Source of the DNA: DASTCZ01 sp035308165
GTDB lineage: Bacteria; Acidobacteriota; Terriglobia; Acidiferrales; UBA7541
DNA length: 64,000 bases
Assembly: GCA_035308165.1 (NCBI GenBank)
Contig: DATGHC010000056.1
Location: 29,961-93,960, forward strand
Direction of reading: 5' to 3'
The first letter of the stretch is position 1. Each line of letters starts with the position of its first letter. Under the pieces are notes generated by a model. That model saw only the letters and a program-made list of their open reading frames with translations, was not told the DNA's origin and made no database searches. A program made the position numbers and the translations under genes. Positions 16,525-25,814 of this stretch are shown piece by piece.

Positions 16525-18894
16525 TTATTTCATCGATGCATCGAACTCCCGCATCCAATCCTTCTTCTTGAGCAATTCGCGCGGTTTGGTGCCGTCCGGC
16601 GGCCCCACAATCCCATCCTTCTCCATGATGTCAATCAGCCGCGCCGCGCGCCCGTATCCGATTCGGAGCCGCCGTTGCAGTGTGGAGGTGGATGCGCGGC
16701 CCATTTCGCAAACGACTCGCACCGCTTCCTGGTAAAGCTCGTCGTCGACCGAATCTTCGCCGCCCTCTCCCTCTTCCTCCGTAGAGGCGTCTTCCTTGGG
16801 CGGCTCCAGCAATTGCTCGTTGTAAACCGCCTTGGCCTGGCCCCGCCAGAATTCGCACACTGCGGTAATCTCTTCCTCGCTAACCAGCGGCCCGTGGATG
16901 CGGTGCAGGCGCGAGGATCCGGCCGGCAAATAAAGCATGTCACCGCGGCCCAACAGGGATTCAGAGCCATTGGCATCCAGTATGGTTCGGGAGTCCACTT
17001 TGCTGGCCACCCGGAAGGATATCCGGGCAGGGAAGTTCGCCTTGATTAGACCCGTGATTACGTCCACGGAGGGCCGTTGCGTGGCCAAGATCAAGTGAAT
17101 CCCGACAGCGCGAGCCATCTGGGCCAGTCGAGTGATGGCGGCTTCCACGTTACTGGTATCCACCATCATCAAATCGGCCAACTCGTCAATTACAATCACG
17201 ATGTAGGGAAGCGGTTTATGTTCGATCTCTTCCGCGTCATCAAACAGGGAGAGAGACTCGCTGCGCTTGAAGGTGCGATTGTATTGGTCAATGTTTCGGA
17301 CGCCGCGCTGAGCCAGCATCTTGAGCCGCTTCTCCATCTCTCGCGTGGCATTGCGCAAAACGTTTGAGGCCACTTTCGGATCGGTCACTACCGGCGCCAG
17401 TAAGTGTGGAATGCCTTCGTACAAGCCGAGCTCAAGGCGCTTGGGGTCTACCATCACCAGCTTCAATTCGTCCGGAGTGGCTTTATAGAGCATGGAAACA
17501 ATCAGCGCGTTGAGGAAGACGCTCTTGCCGGTACCCGTCGCGCCCGCAATCAGCAGGTGTGGCATGAGCGCCAGGTCGCTAACGCGATGACGCCCAATCA
17601 GGTCCTTGCCCATGGCCAGCGTCAGCTTGGAAGCCGAATTCACAAACTCAGGCGATTCGATTTCATCACGTAGCGCTATCGTCTGCCGGTGATGGTTGGG
17701 TACTTCCACACCCACGGTGGACTTCCCCGGGATGCGGTCAATCAGAATCGATTCCGCCCGCAGAGCCAGGCACAAATCATCCGACAATCCGGTGATGCGG
17801 CTGTATTTGATGCCCGCCTCAGGCTTGAATTCATAGGTGGTCACCACCGGCCCGGGATTGATCTGTGTAATGTGCCCGCCTACATCGAATTCCCTATATT
17901 TTTCTTCAATGGCTCGGGCGCAATATTTCAGTTCTTCCTCTTGCAATTTTTCGCTACGTTCACCCGCGCGCAGCAGTGCAGTGGAGGGCAGCTTGAAGGC
18001 GGAAGGACCGCTCGCAATCTTCGGGCCGGCCTTGGAGCTTGATGACACCTTCGCGGGTTCGTCCTCTTCTTCCGGGTCGCCATCTTTTCCACGGAAGCGC
18101 AAAATCACCGGCGCTCGGCGAGAAGGTTTTTCTTCTTCCTCCTCGTCGGCGGCGTCATCTGCTCCTTCCTCCACAGCAGCTTTATTCAACAAATTTTTTG
18201 AAGCAGGCACCTGGGAAACAACTGCAGGACGTCCGGATATCTTGATCTCTTCGACGCGCTTGCGCAGCCGCTCCTGCTCGCGCTGTTCGCGCCACTCCGC
18301 CCATCGCTCTCTCGCCTGAGTTAGGAACTTGATCTTGCTCAGCGGCCCTTTCGCCCAGTTCTCCGCCCCAAGGAAAGTAAACTTTGTGGTCAGGAACAGC
18401 GCCGCCAGCAGCGCCGCAACCGTCACCAGCTGGGCGCCAACGCTATTGAATGCAGCGGTCAGCCCCGCCGCCAGCAAGTCTCCCAATAATCCACCCGGAG
18501 GCGCCGCCCCGCGAACGTTTGGGAAGCCCCAAAGCGAAACCAGTGCGGGAAGGCCCAGTCCCAGCAGCCCCCAACCGACCATTTTCGCCACGGGCGATTC
18601 CACCGTCCGGCTGCGGATCCATCGCGTCCCCAGCACAAAAATCCCGGCAGGGAAAAGAAAAGCCGCATAGCCAAAGCCCTGGAACAGCAAGTCCGCGCCG
18701 TGCGCTCCAACCGGACCTATCCAGTTCGAGGCAGCATGAGACCCGGAGTCGAGAGCGGCAACATTCAAGGAAGCATCGTGTGGATTGTAGGAAAGTAGGC
18801 TAAGCGCCACCAGCAGGCCCATGGTCAGGCCCAGGAAGCCAACTAATTCATTCAGGCGGTGGTTTTCCGTCGGCGTCAATAAGCGCACAGACAT
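16525..18894 (-). CDS. ftsK: DNA translocase FtsK/SpoIIIE
   Basis: 789 residues. The N-terminus has four to five membrane segments, which anchor it at the septum. A linker rich in Glu, Pro and Lys follows (residues about 200-320). The motor has an alpha/beta core with Walker A GATGTGKSV, Walker B VIVIDELADLMM and the ATQRPSVDVITG motif. The C-terminal gamma winged helix (DELYQEAVRVVCEMGRAS, RLRIGYGRAARLIDIME) reads KOPS-type sequences. It moves chromosome ends during division. The start is ambiguous: ATG 18894 directly abuts GAGGAG, so GTG 18888, six bases after it, may be the true start. It is the last gene of an rnj-GNAT-uppP-ftsK run. Confidence 0.96.
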   Translation of the reverse strand: MSVRLLTPTENHRLNELVGFLGLTMGLLVALSLLSYNPHDASLNVAALDSGSHAASNWIGPVGAHGADLLFQGFGYAAFLFPAGIFVLGTRWIRSRTVESPVAKMVGWGLLGLGLPALVSLWGFPNVRGAAPPGGLLGDLLAAGLTAAFNSVGAQLVTVAALLAALFLTTKFTFLGAENWAKGPLSKIKFLTQARERWAEWREQREQERLRKRVEEIKISGRPAVVSQVPASKNLLNKAAVEEGADDAADEEEEEKPSRRAPVILRFRGKDGDPEEEDEPAKVSSSSKAGPKIASGPSAFKLPSTALLRAGERSEKLQEEELKYCARAIEEKYREFDVGGHITQINPGPVVTTYEFKPEAGIKYSRITGLSDDLCLALRAESILIDRIPGKSTVGVEVPNHHRQTIALRDEIESPEFVNSASKLTLAMGKDLIGRHRVSDLALMPHLLIAGATGTGKSVFLNALIVSMLYKATPDELKLVMVDPKRLELGLYEGIPHLLAPVVTDPKVASNVLRNATREMEKRLKMLAQRGVRNIDQYNRTFKRSESLSLFDDAEEIEHKPLPYIVIVIDELADLMMVDTSNVEAAITRLAQMARAVGIHLILATQRPSVDVITGLIKANFPARISFRVASKVDSRTILDANGSESLLGRGDMLYLPAGSSRLHRIHGPLVSEEEITAVCEFWRGQAKAVYNEQLLEPPKEDASTEEEGEGGEDSVDDELYQEAVRVVCEMGRASTSTLQRRLRIGYGRAARLIDIMEKDGIVGPPDGTKPRELLKKKDWMREFDASMK

Positions 18895-18946
18895 CTCCTC
18901 GGCAGGCGGATAGCGGCTGCTATTCTACCTCTGGGACGGGCGGGCG

Positions 18947-19792
18947 CTAGCGCGTGGAGCCCAGATGGAGTAAGACGAATAGCAGGACAAGTATACCCAG
19001 CGCGATTCGGTAAACAACGAAAACCTTCAGTGTGCGTGTTTGTAGGTAACGCAGGAAAAAGGCAATCACGGCATAGCCCACCAGACCTGAAACAACGATG
19101 CCGATGAGCAATGTGGACATGGGAAGATCCAGCCCGCCTGCGTGGCGCTCATGGATTAGCTTGGGCACTTCTTTGAGCGCCGCTCCGGCGATCAGCGGCG
19201 TGGATAGAAGGAAAGAGAAACGCGCCGCAGATTCGCGTGTGAATCGCCTCCACAGTCCGGCGATAATGGTGCTCCCCGAACGCGACACGCCTGGAAAAAT
19301 CGCAAACGCCTGCGCGGTGCCCACCACAAGAGCATCGGTCAGGTTTGTTTGCTTCACATTTCTTTCCAGATTTGTGACCCGGTCCGCCCACCACATAAGC
19401 AGTCCAACCAGGATCAGTGCACAGGCAATGGGAATGGGCTTGCTCAAAGTATTTTCAACTGTCTTTTCAAACAGAATTCCGGCGATCCCGCCCGGAATCG
19501 TACCTACGACCAGCAACCAGAATAATCTTCGCTTCCAGGAGAACTCTTCATCACGCATCGCCGGCGACGGGCGAATTCCAAAGCCTGCCAACACAAGCTC
19601 AAACCAGTCGCGAATAAAATAGAGTAGAACTGCGCCGAGCGTGCCCACATGCAACGCTACATCGAATGCCAATCCTTGCTCCGGCCATCCCGCGAAATAC
19701 GAAAGGAGAACCAGGTGCGCCGTGCTGCTGATGGGAAGAAATTCGGTGAGGCCTTGGACCACCGCGAGGATAATCGCGTGAAGTATCGGCAT
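18947..19792 (-). CDS. uppP: Undecaprenyl-diphosphatase (BacA/UppP)
   Basis: 281 residues, about eight membrane segments. Recycles undecaprenyl diphosphate to the monophosphate carrier for peptidoglycan and other envelope polymers; also confers bacitracin tolerance. The signatures are complete: QGLTEFLPISSTAHL near the N-terminus and FPGVSRSGSTI in the second half. The length matches the family. It lies between the GNAT gene (6 bases) and ftsK (52 bases), all leftward, which links it to envelope growth and division. Confidence 0.96.
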   Translation of the reverse strand: MPILHAIILAVVQGLTEFLPISSTAHLVLLSYFAGWPEQGLAFDVALHVGTLGAVLLYFIRDWFELVLAGFGIRPSPAMRDEEFSWKRRLFWLLVVGTIPGGIAGILFEKTVENTLSKPIPIACALILVGLLMWWADRVTNLERNVKQTNLTDALVVGTAQAFAIFPGVSRSGSTIIAGLWRRFTRESAARFSFLLSTPLIAGAALKEVPKLIHERHAGGLDLPMSTLLIGIVVSGLVGYAVIAFFLRYLQTRTLKVFVVYRIALGILVLLFVLLHLGSTR

Positions 19793-19798
19793 GCCGTG

Positions 19799-20278
19799 TC
19801 AGGTCTCCTTCGTCGCGGCGATCACTTTGCGCATGAACCATGCGTCCACGCGGTCCAAATAGTAGCGTGGAATGACGCCCACGGTACGATAGCCGCGCAT
19901 TTTCCAAAAGGCAACGCCGGCTTCATTGTCTGTTGCTGTTTCGAGACCTACCAGTGAAACGCCACGTCCGGCCATCATTTTTTCCGCGGCTTCCGTCAGC
20001 GCCGTCCCTATTCCGGTTCGTCGAAATGGCTCCGCGACGTCGAGCGTGATGATATGTCCTTCAGGCGGCTCCGTCTCCGCGAGAATGAATCCCTGAATTT
20101 GACCTTCCACCTCCGCGATAATGCACAATCCGCCGCGCAACCTCAGATACCACCTCAGCATGCTCTTGCTGTAAGCAATTCCTGGTCGATAACAGGCGCG
20201 GTCTAGCGAATGCAGTTTTTCAAAATCGGAGTCAGCGAAAGGGCGGAGAGAGGTGCTCACGGCTTTAAAACTTCTCAT
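19799..20278 (-). CDS. GNAT-family N-acetyltransferase (RimI-like)
   Basis: 159 residues. The acetyl-CoA loop is EPFRRTGIGTAL (RxxGxG). Other landmarks are LRPFADSDFEKLHSLDRACY at the N-terminus, the VGLETATDNEAGVAFWKMRGY motif and a terminal beta strand. RimI-type enzymes acetylate protein N-termini, classically ribosomal S18, but a small-molecule substrate cannot be excluded. It sits 17 bases after rnj and 6 before uppP, so it is probably cotranscribed. Confidence 0.85.
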   Translation of the reverse strand: MRSFKAVSTSLRPFADSDFEKLHSLDRACYRPGIAYSKSMLRWYLRLRGGLCIIAEVEGQIQGFILAETEPPEGHIITLDVAEPFRRTGIGTALTEAAEKMMAGRGVSLVGLETATDNEAGVAFWKMRGYRTVGVIPRYYLDRVDAWFMRKVIAATKET

Positions 20279-20295
20279 GAAGATTGCCGATTTGG

Positions 20296-21960
20296 CTAAA
20301 CTTCCAGAATCACAGGCAGAATCAGCGGGCGCTTCGACGTTTGCTTATTGAGATATCGCTTCAAATCCACGCGAATTTTCTCCTTCATCACCGTCCAGTC
20401 CGATTTTTCCTCGGCATTTGAATTCTGGATGGTCTTCAGAACGATGTCGCGCGCGCCGGCAATCAACCCCTGATCGTCATCGGACGGCAGAAACCCTCGC
20501 GTGACTATCTCCGGCTGAGACCCCAACCTGCCGTTGTGCTTGTCGATGGCCACAATGGGGACCACCACGCCGTCTTCGGACAAGTGCCGCCGGTCGCGAA
20601 TCACAATCTCCTCAATTTCTTCAAGGGATCCCGAATCCACGCAGACACGTCCCGCGGGTAAAGGCTCGCGGCGGAAGGCCCCGTTGGCGGTGAATTCGAT
20701 GGGCTGGCCATCTTCCGTGAGGAGGATCTCCTCGGAGACTACTCCCAACGAATGCGCCAGTGCCGCGTGGCGAAACAATTGCCTGTACTCTCCGTGCAAC
20801 GGAATAAAGTATTTCGGCTTCACCAGTTGCAGCATCAGCTTCTGTTCTTCCTGGCTGGCGTGCCCGGAAACATGAATCAGCCCCGCGCTGTTGTCGTAAT
20901 AAACCAGCGCCCGCCGCCGGAACATGTGGTCCAACATTCTGAAAATTGCCCGGTCATTCCCAGGAATGATTCTTGCCGAAAGGATCACGGTGTCGTTCTC
21001 ATCCACCGAAACCAACCGGTGATTGTTGACCGAGATCCGCGACATTGACGACATCGGCTCGGCCTGGCTTCCGCTGATCAGGATCACCAGCTTCTTCTGA
21101 TCGAATGACCTCAGGTCCTGCGGCCGCACCACCAGCCCGTCTGGGATGCGCAGAAGGCCCAATCCGTGCGCAATCTCCACGTTATCCACCATGCTGCGAC
21201 CAACAAAGCCGACCTTCCGACCTGTCTCTGCGGCAAGATCCAGGACGATTTGAATTCTGTGGATGGAGGACGCAAAGCAGGAAATCAGCACCTTTCGCGG
21301 GGCCGACCGGAACAGTTCTTCCAGTCGTGTCGCTACTGCGCGTTCCGAGGGTGTGTACCCGGGCCGCTCGACGTTGGTGCTGTCGCTGAACAGTGCCAAT
21401 ACCCCTTGCTGCCCGTAGCGCGCAAACGCGTGCAGATCGAAAGGCTGGTGATCCGGGGGAGTCGAGTCCATTTTGTAATCGCCGGTGTGGATCACCACGC
21501 CAACCGGCGTGCGAATGGCCAGAGCCACACAGTCGATCGTGCTGTGCGTAACGTGGATGAACTCAATCTCGAACGGCCCCAGCTTAACGGTGGCGCCGGC
21601 GGACACTTCCTTCAACACCGCCGATTCCAGTAGCCCGCGCTCCTCCAGCCGCTTGCTCACCAGCGCCAGCGTGAACCGCGTCCCATAAATCGGGACGTTT
21701 AAATCCCTCAATATGTACGGCACCGATCCGATGTGGTCTTCGTGCCCATGCGTCAGCACAATCGCTTTCACCATCGCGCGGTGCTGCTTCAGGTAGGCGA
21801 TATCGGGAATTACGATGTCGACGCCGAGCAGCTCGGCTTCCGGGAACATCATTCCCGCGTCGATGACGATAATCTCGTCCCCACAGCGCAGCGCGAGCAT
21901 GTTCATGCCAAATTCGCCCAGCCCGCCCAGGGGGATGGCCCAGAGTGAAGTGTGACTCAA
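20296..21960 (-). CDS. rnj: Ribonuclease J
   Basis: 554 residues. A metallo-beta-lactamase/beta-CASP ribonuclease with endo- and 5'-exonuclease activity in mRNA decay and rRNA processing. The zinc motif HGHEDH is at 71-76. GDYKMD and FSDSTNVERPG follow, then the beta-CASP region (VGRSMVDN, SGSQAEP), the C-terminal HVSGHASQEE and PLHGEYR motifs, and the RNase J C-terminal domain. It starts at TTG 21960 behind GGAG at 7 bases. It heads the leftward run with the GNAT gene, uppP and ftsK. Confidence 0.95.
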   Translation of the reverse strand: MSHTSLWAIPLGGLGEFGMNMLALRCGDEIIVIDAGMMFPEAELLGVDIVIPDIAYLKQHRAMVKAIVLTHGHEDHIGSVPYILRDLNVPIYGTRFTLALVSKRLEERGLLESAVLKEVSAGATVKLGPFEIEFIHVTHSTIDCVALAIRTPVGVVIHTGDYKMDSTPPDHQPFDLHAFARYGQQGVLALFSDSTNVERPGYTPSERAVATRLEELFRSAPRKVLISCFASSIHRIQIVLDLAAETGRKVGFVGRSMVDNVEIAHGLGLLRIPDGLVVRPQDLRSFDQKKLVILISGSQAEPMSSMSRISVNNHRLVSVDENDTVILSARIIPGNDRAIFRMLDHMFRRRALVYYDNSAGLIHVSGHASQEEQKLMLQLVKPKYFIPLHGEYRQLFRHAALAHSLGVVSEEILLTEDGQPIEFTANGAFRREPLPAGRVCVDSGSLEEIEEIVIRDRRHLSEDGVVVPIVAIDKHNGRLGSQPEIVTRGFLPSDDDQGLIAGARDIVLKTIQNSNAEEKSDWTVMKEKIRVDLKRYLNKQTSKRPLILPVILEV

Positions 21961-22087
21961 AGTTTTCTCCGAGATTTACTGGTGAACATCGTATCACACG
22001 GCAACGGGAGAGCAGCGAATCCAAGACTAGTCGCAAAAAATATGCGTCGTAGATCGGTCTGAGTGGAGGAGTTAAAGAATTAGGGAA

Positions 22088-22390
22088 TTAGTCTTCGTGC
22101 CTGCCACCGCTGAATACACGCGCGATGAGGACCAGGACAACGGCTCCCACCGTTGCCGCCGCAATACTGAAAAGAAGTCCCGAGCCCTGGATACCCAGTT
22201 TAGAAAATATCCAGCCACCAAGAACGGCGCCGACCATTCCTAATATGATATCCACAAGGCAGCCGAACCCGCGCCCTCGCCCAATTTTGCCCGCCAGCCA
22301 TCCCGCGACCAATCCAATGAAAACCCACATGATGAAGGATTGAGAGATGACCACACCAAAAAAAGTATAAGATTTTTCCGCGATGAACAT
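22088..22390 (-). CDS. GlsB/YeaQ/YmgE-type small membrane protein
   Basis: 100 residues with three membrane segments and the typical glycine patterns GLVAGWLAGKIGRGRG and GMVGAVLGGWIF. E. coli relatives (YeaQ, YmgE) are general-stress inner-membrane proteins of unknown mechanism. The start ATG 22390 follows GAGGTGG at 4 bases. It gives a somewhat longer N-terminus than usual; the internal ATG near 22330 lacks a ribosome site. Single gene. Confidence 0.85.
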   Translation of the reverse strand: MFIAEKSYTFFGVVISQSFIMWVFIGLVAGWLAGKIGRGRGFGCLVDIILGMVGAVLGGWIFSKLGIQGSGLLFSIAAATVGAVVLVLIARVFSGGRHED

Positions 22391-22554
22391 TTCACCACCT
22401 CAATTTCCAGCAAATTGTTTTGGCAGGCCTTCTGCAGATAGGTTTGTACTACCAATTACCGCCCTGGCGCAAACAAAAAACGAGGAATTCCAACGACGGG
22501 CGGGGATATTTGAAAATACGATTAGGCGGGCGTGCGGAATTACAGCGGGGAAAA

Positions 22555-23109
22555 CTAGTCGCTCTCCAGAAGGATGGCCGCGGCCAGCACCGTGGTCCAC
22601 AAACCGCGCTTATCGCCCACCGCGGATTGAGTGATGTTCATCGTGCGCACAATTTTATTGGAAATTCGGTAGACTTCTTTTTTTTCATCCCATGACAAAT
22701 CGGCGTCGAACTCCACATTTAAAGTCGTCGCCAGCATTTCCGCCGCCAACTCCTCCGCGTATTCGCCGGCAACTTCTTCCGTCTCTCCAAAGGAATGGTG
22801 TTCGGAAAGATATCCGTACATGGATTTCTGCGCTGGAAGCGCCAGCCCCACTCCCGCAGCGATCAACCGGTGTGGCTCGCGCGTGGAGTTTTCGCTGATC
22901 ACCGTGAACGCCACTTGCCCGGGCTTGATGTGCTTCAGCCCTTCGCTGCGCGATATCAATTTGCAATTCGGTGGGAAAATAGACGACACCCGCACGATAT
23001 TGCAGGCAGCAATTCCCGCGTTTCGCAGGGCCAGCTCAAAACTGGAAAGCCGTTCGCGATGTTTTCCAACACCTTTTGTCAGGAAAATTTTCTTTGCGAC
23101 GAAAGCCAT
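22555..23109 (-). CDS. pdaD: Pyruvoyl-dependent arginine decarboxylase
   Basis: 184 residues. Converts arginine to agmatine, feeding polyamine synthesis. The proenzyme self-cleaves between two serines in VSSIFPP (Ser42-Ser43), leaving a pyruvoyl group on the new N-terminus. Other landmarks are LALRNAGIAACNIV upstream of the site, ENSTREPHRLIAAGVG, and HHSFGETEEVAGEYAEELA. The length fits the archaeal/chlamydial family. Single gene, monocistronic. The context gives no pathway partners. A role in acid tolerance is possible. Confidence 0.9.
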   Translation of the reverse strand: MAFVAKKIFLTKGVGKHRERLSSFELALRNAGIAACNIVRVSSIFPPNCKLISRSEGLKHIKPGQVAFTVISENSTREPHRLIAAGVGLALPAQKSMYGYLSEHHSFGETEEVAGEYAEELAAEMLATTLNVEFDADLSWDEKKEVYRISNKIVRTMNITQSAVGDKRGLWTTVLAAAILLESD

Positions 23110-23315
23110 TTACCTTGCCGGTCTGCGACGCCTCAGAATGGTGCAAGCTCGCGCGAAATTTCAGCCGTCCGCGAAAATAACAAGAACGTGGGGTAGTGTC
23201 AATGCGAATTCCGCCCGCCCAGATTCTGGATTTCGCAACGGACAACACGCTGAAGTGTTTTTTGGGCTGGAGACGCCAGAATCTTATACCTCGCGGTGCA
23301 AAAAGTGGAACCCGG

Positions 23316-25037
23316 CTAACGGAAGCTGCTCGGACTGCCCGCGCCCTGGGTCATTCGCCGCCGCTCCTCGGCAATAAGCGCCTGGGCGGCTTCCGCTGGT
23401 AGTATTTTCCAATTTCCCTCGGAAGTGACAGGCAGTTTGCCCGTCCGAGTCACAAATTCAACAATCAGCTCCCGAACTTCCTCTGGCGATCGGTAAATGA
23501 TGGGCAACCCCTTGAAAACGTCATAGTGGCCGCCGCCGGTGTACCGGTAATTGTTCAATGCCACTCGCAACTTCTGAGCAGGGTCGAGCGGCTTGCCATG
23601 CCAGGTCAAATTCCGTATGCGGCTGCCTTCGGGCTCAGTCAAATCGATGACGTAGCCCACCCCCTTCGCCGAATCAGCGTTATACCCGGGCATTTTCGGC
23701 GGGTGCGAGGGATCAAATGGCCATTGTGGAAAAAACGCAGCAGCGTGTTCCAGCGCATCTTTCAATTGCGCGCCGGTCATCTCCACGACGTAAAGGGTGT
23801 TCTCATAAATATAAATGCCAGCGATTTGCCTGACGGTTACCGGCCCCGCTGGAACTCGTAGAGAAGTCAGAAACATGGTCCCGAGCGAAACGTCCGCATG
23901 CCCAGCTTCCATTTGGACTGTATTGATCAAGTCCACCAGAGGATCATCTTGATAACGCGAAACGTCTCCGCTGAGCGCACTGGCGGAATTTGCAATCGCT
24001 GTGTCCAGATATTTCTGCGTCGCCGCTTCATAGGGGGCTGCAACCTTCATAATTTCTGGATCGACAGGGGTTTCACCGGTCACTGGCAGGACCGCTGAAT
24101 GTTTGTCCATCACGCGCCAGCTGCCATCCGCGGCGCGCTCCATTTCCACATCCGCGCGCGCCAGCGATTGTCCCCAATTCCGCGCCTGAGCCATCAGCAC
24201 GCCATTCACGACCATCTGTGGCGCTTCGCGATGCGTATGACCGAAGAGAATCACATCAATTCCCGGCACCTGTTCGGCCAGGGCATAAATTGCGTTCTCG
24301 CCGGAAATATCATCCGCTGCGGCAGGTGTGCCGCTATTTGGATCATTCCCCAGGCCCGAATGAGCAATCACCACTACGAGATCGGCCTTCTTGCGAACCT
24401 CGGGGATCACCTTCTTGGCCGAATCTACAATTTGCTCGAACTCGTATCCCTTGTAATGCGCCGGGATCTCCCATCTCGGCACTCCCGGCGTAACAAATCC
24501 AACGACGGCCACGCGCACACCGTTCAGGTTCTTAATGATGTAAGGCTGAAAATATTGGCCCCCTGTTTTGTATTCCTGGCGAATATTGGCAGCCAAAATC
24601 GGGAATTGCGCCTCGCCTTTCGCTTTCCACAAAACCTCTTCGCCAAAATTGAATTCGTGGTTACCACAGGCCGCCGCGTCATAGGCCATCGCATTCATCA
24701 CCGCGATCGTCGGGTTCGTCGCCGAAGTGTCTTTTCGCGCGTAATAGTAAGCCAGCGGTGTTCCCTCAATGATGTCACCGGAATCAAGCAGCAGCACATT
24801 GGGTTCGCTCGCCCGCACCTGCCTGACCAGCGTTTCTATCTTTGCAAGGCCGCGATTGGCTGGATGGTTGGCGTAATAATCCTCGGGCAGGATGTTGCCG
24901 TGGATGTCGGTGGTTCCCAGCAGTGTAATGTGTACATGTGGGGCGGGGGATTGTTGAGCGCGCCCGGCGTTGCTCCCCACCGCCGATATAACAATTACAA
25001 AAAACAGCAGAGCGCGGGAAAATCGCGGTGGAGGCAT
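23316..25037 (-). CDS. Periplasmic 5'-nucleotidase / metallophosphatase
   Basis: 573 residues with a signal peptide (MPPPRFSRALLFFVIV..., ending near GRAQ). The dinuclear metal site is built by TTDIHGN (Asp44, His46), LLDSGDIIEGTP, CGNHEFNFG, VVIAHSG and LFGHTHR. The C-terminal half is the substrate-recognition 5'-nucleotidase domain (LALNNY-type RVALNNYRYTGGGHYD). It hydrolyses nucleotides or related phosphoesters in the periplasm (UshA/YfkN-like). Its ATG directly abuts the stop codon of the GAF gene, so the two are cotranscribed. Confidence 0.92.
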   Translation of the reverse strand: MPPPRFSRALLFFVIVISAVGSNAGRAQQSPAPHVHITLLGTTDIHGNILPEDYYANHPANRGLAKIETLVRQVRASEPNVLLLDSGDIIEGTPLAYYYARKDTSATNPTIAVMNAMAYDAAACGNHEFNFGEEVLWKAKGEAQFPILAANIRQEYKTGGQYFQPYIIKNLNGVRVAVVGFVTPGVPRWEIPAHYKGYEFEQIVDSAKKVIPEVRKKADLVVVIAHSGLGNDPNSGTPAAADDISGENAIYALAEQVPGIDVILFGHTHREAPQMVVNGVLMAQARNWGQSLARADVEMERAADGSWRVMDKHSAVLPVTGETPVDPEIMKVAAPYEAATQKYLDTAIANSASALSGDVSRYQDDPLVDLINTVQMEAGHADVSLGTMFLTSLRVPAGPVTVRQIAGIYIYENTLYVVEMTGAQLKDALEHAAAFFPQWPFDPSHPPKMPGYNADSAKGVGYVIDLTEPEGSRIRNLTWHGKPLDPAQKLRVALNNYRYTGGGHYDVFKGLPIIYRSPEEVRELIVEFVTRTGKLPVTSEGNWKILPAEAAQALIAEERRRMTQGAGSPSSFR

Positions 25038-25571
25038 TTAATCCTTGTTGGCGAGCAGGACGAACCGGGCGAGTGTCTCCGACAGGCCTTGCAGTGTTCG
25101 CAGTTCTCCCGATTCAAAATCGGCACCGGCCTGCGACTGGGTGCGCCCCTTGCGGCAAACTTGCACCACTCCCACAACTTCCTTCTCAAAAAGGATGGGC
25201 ACGCTCATGATTTTCTGGATCAGTACGCCCTCGCCACGTCCCATGGGGACGCCCTCAAACACCGAGGCGTGGCGCGATCCCGCAAAGGTATTCTGCATTT
25301 CGGGGCGCTTCTCGCGGGCCGTCCTGGCCGCAAGCGCAGAGTTGCTGTTCAATGGAATCGTTCCCACGGCCTGAAGTATTTCCGGAACAATAAAACGCAG
25401 AAATTTCCCACCATTTACAAGGCCCAGGATGGCAACCTCGTCCGATTTAACTTTGAAGATAGAGCCGAGTTTTTCGGCAAACATGGAAAGGCCATTTGAG
25501 TCGAGTGTCGCCGACCCCTCCGCCCAGCCATTCACCAGATAATCGATTTCTGAAACCGCGGATGCCTTCAT
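25038..25571 (-). CDS. GAF-domain protein
   Basis: About 177 residues. A single GAF-like sensory domain spans nearly the whole protein (VAILGLVNGGKFLRFIVP, GVLIQKIMSVPILFEKEVVGVVQVCRKG, ending in a helix). No output domain is attached. The start is set at ATG 25571 because GAGGAGAGG lies directly before it; an upstream frame extends to 25604. It is translationally adjacent to the 5'-nucleotidase (no gap), so it might sense a nucleotide-derived ligand. That link is an inference. Confidence 0.8.
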   Translation of the reverse strand: MKASAVSEIDYLVNGWAEGSATLDSNGLSMFAEKLGSIFKVKSDEVAILGLVNGGKFLRFIVPEILQAVGTIPLNSNSALAARTAREKRPEMQNTFAGSRHASVFEGVPMGRGEGVLIQKIMSVPILFEKEVVGVVQVCRKGRTQSQAGADFESGELRTLQGLSETLARFVLLANKD

Positions 25572-25673
25572 CCTCTCCTCAGGGCGATTGCCAGGGGCAG
25601 GCAATAATTTCGTGCAGAGTTATTATATCCAAAGACTCACAGGAATCCCGTGAATTTGGATTGCTTGCGTTCC

Positions 25674-25702
25674 TTGCATTAACTTCCCATAATTTCTATA
25701 CT
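25674..25702 (+). promoter_or_regulatory. Candidate sigma-70 promoter of sdhCAB
   Basis: TTGCAT (25674-25679) and TATACT (25697-25702) are exactly 17 bases apart, about 110 bases upstream of sdhC. This is the only strong pair in the 25572-25814 gap. Confidence 0.45.
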
Positions 25703-25814
25703 GAAACTTCTTGAATGATGTGTTAACCGCCCTGAACTAAGGATGCGGGTAACGCGTCCTGCGTTTTACATAGCGGACTAAATTTTCACCGCGCAAGGGG
25801 AGTTAAGGGAATTC

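Noticed and set aside
24099..25499. 466-codon plus-strand frame opposite the 5'-nucleotidase and GAF genes
   Set aside because: Antisense shadow; the minus-strand genes have intact motifs.
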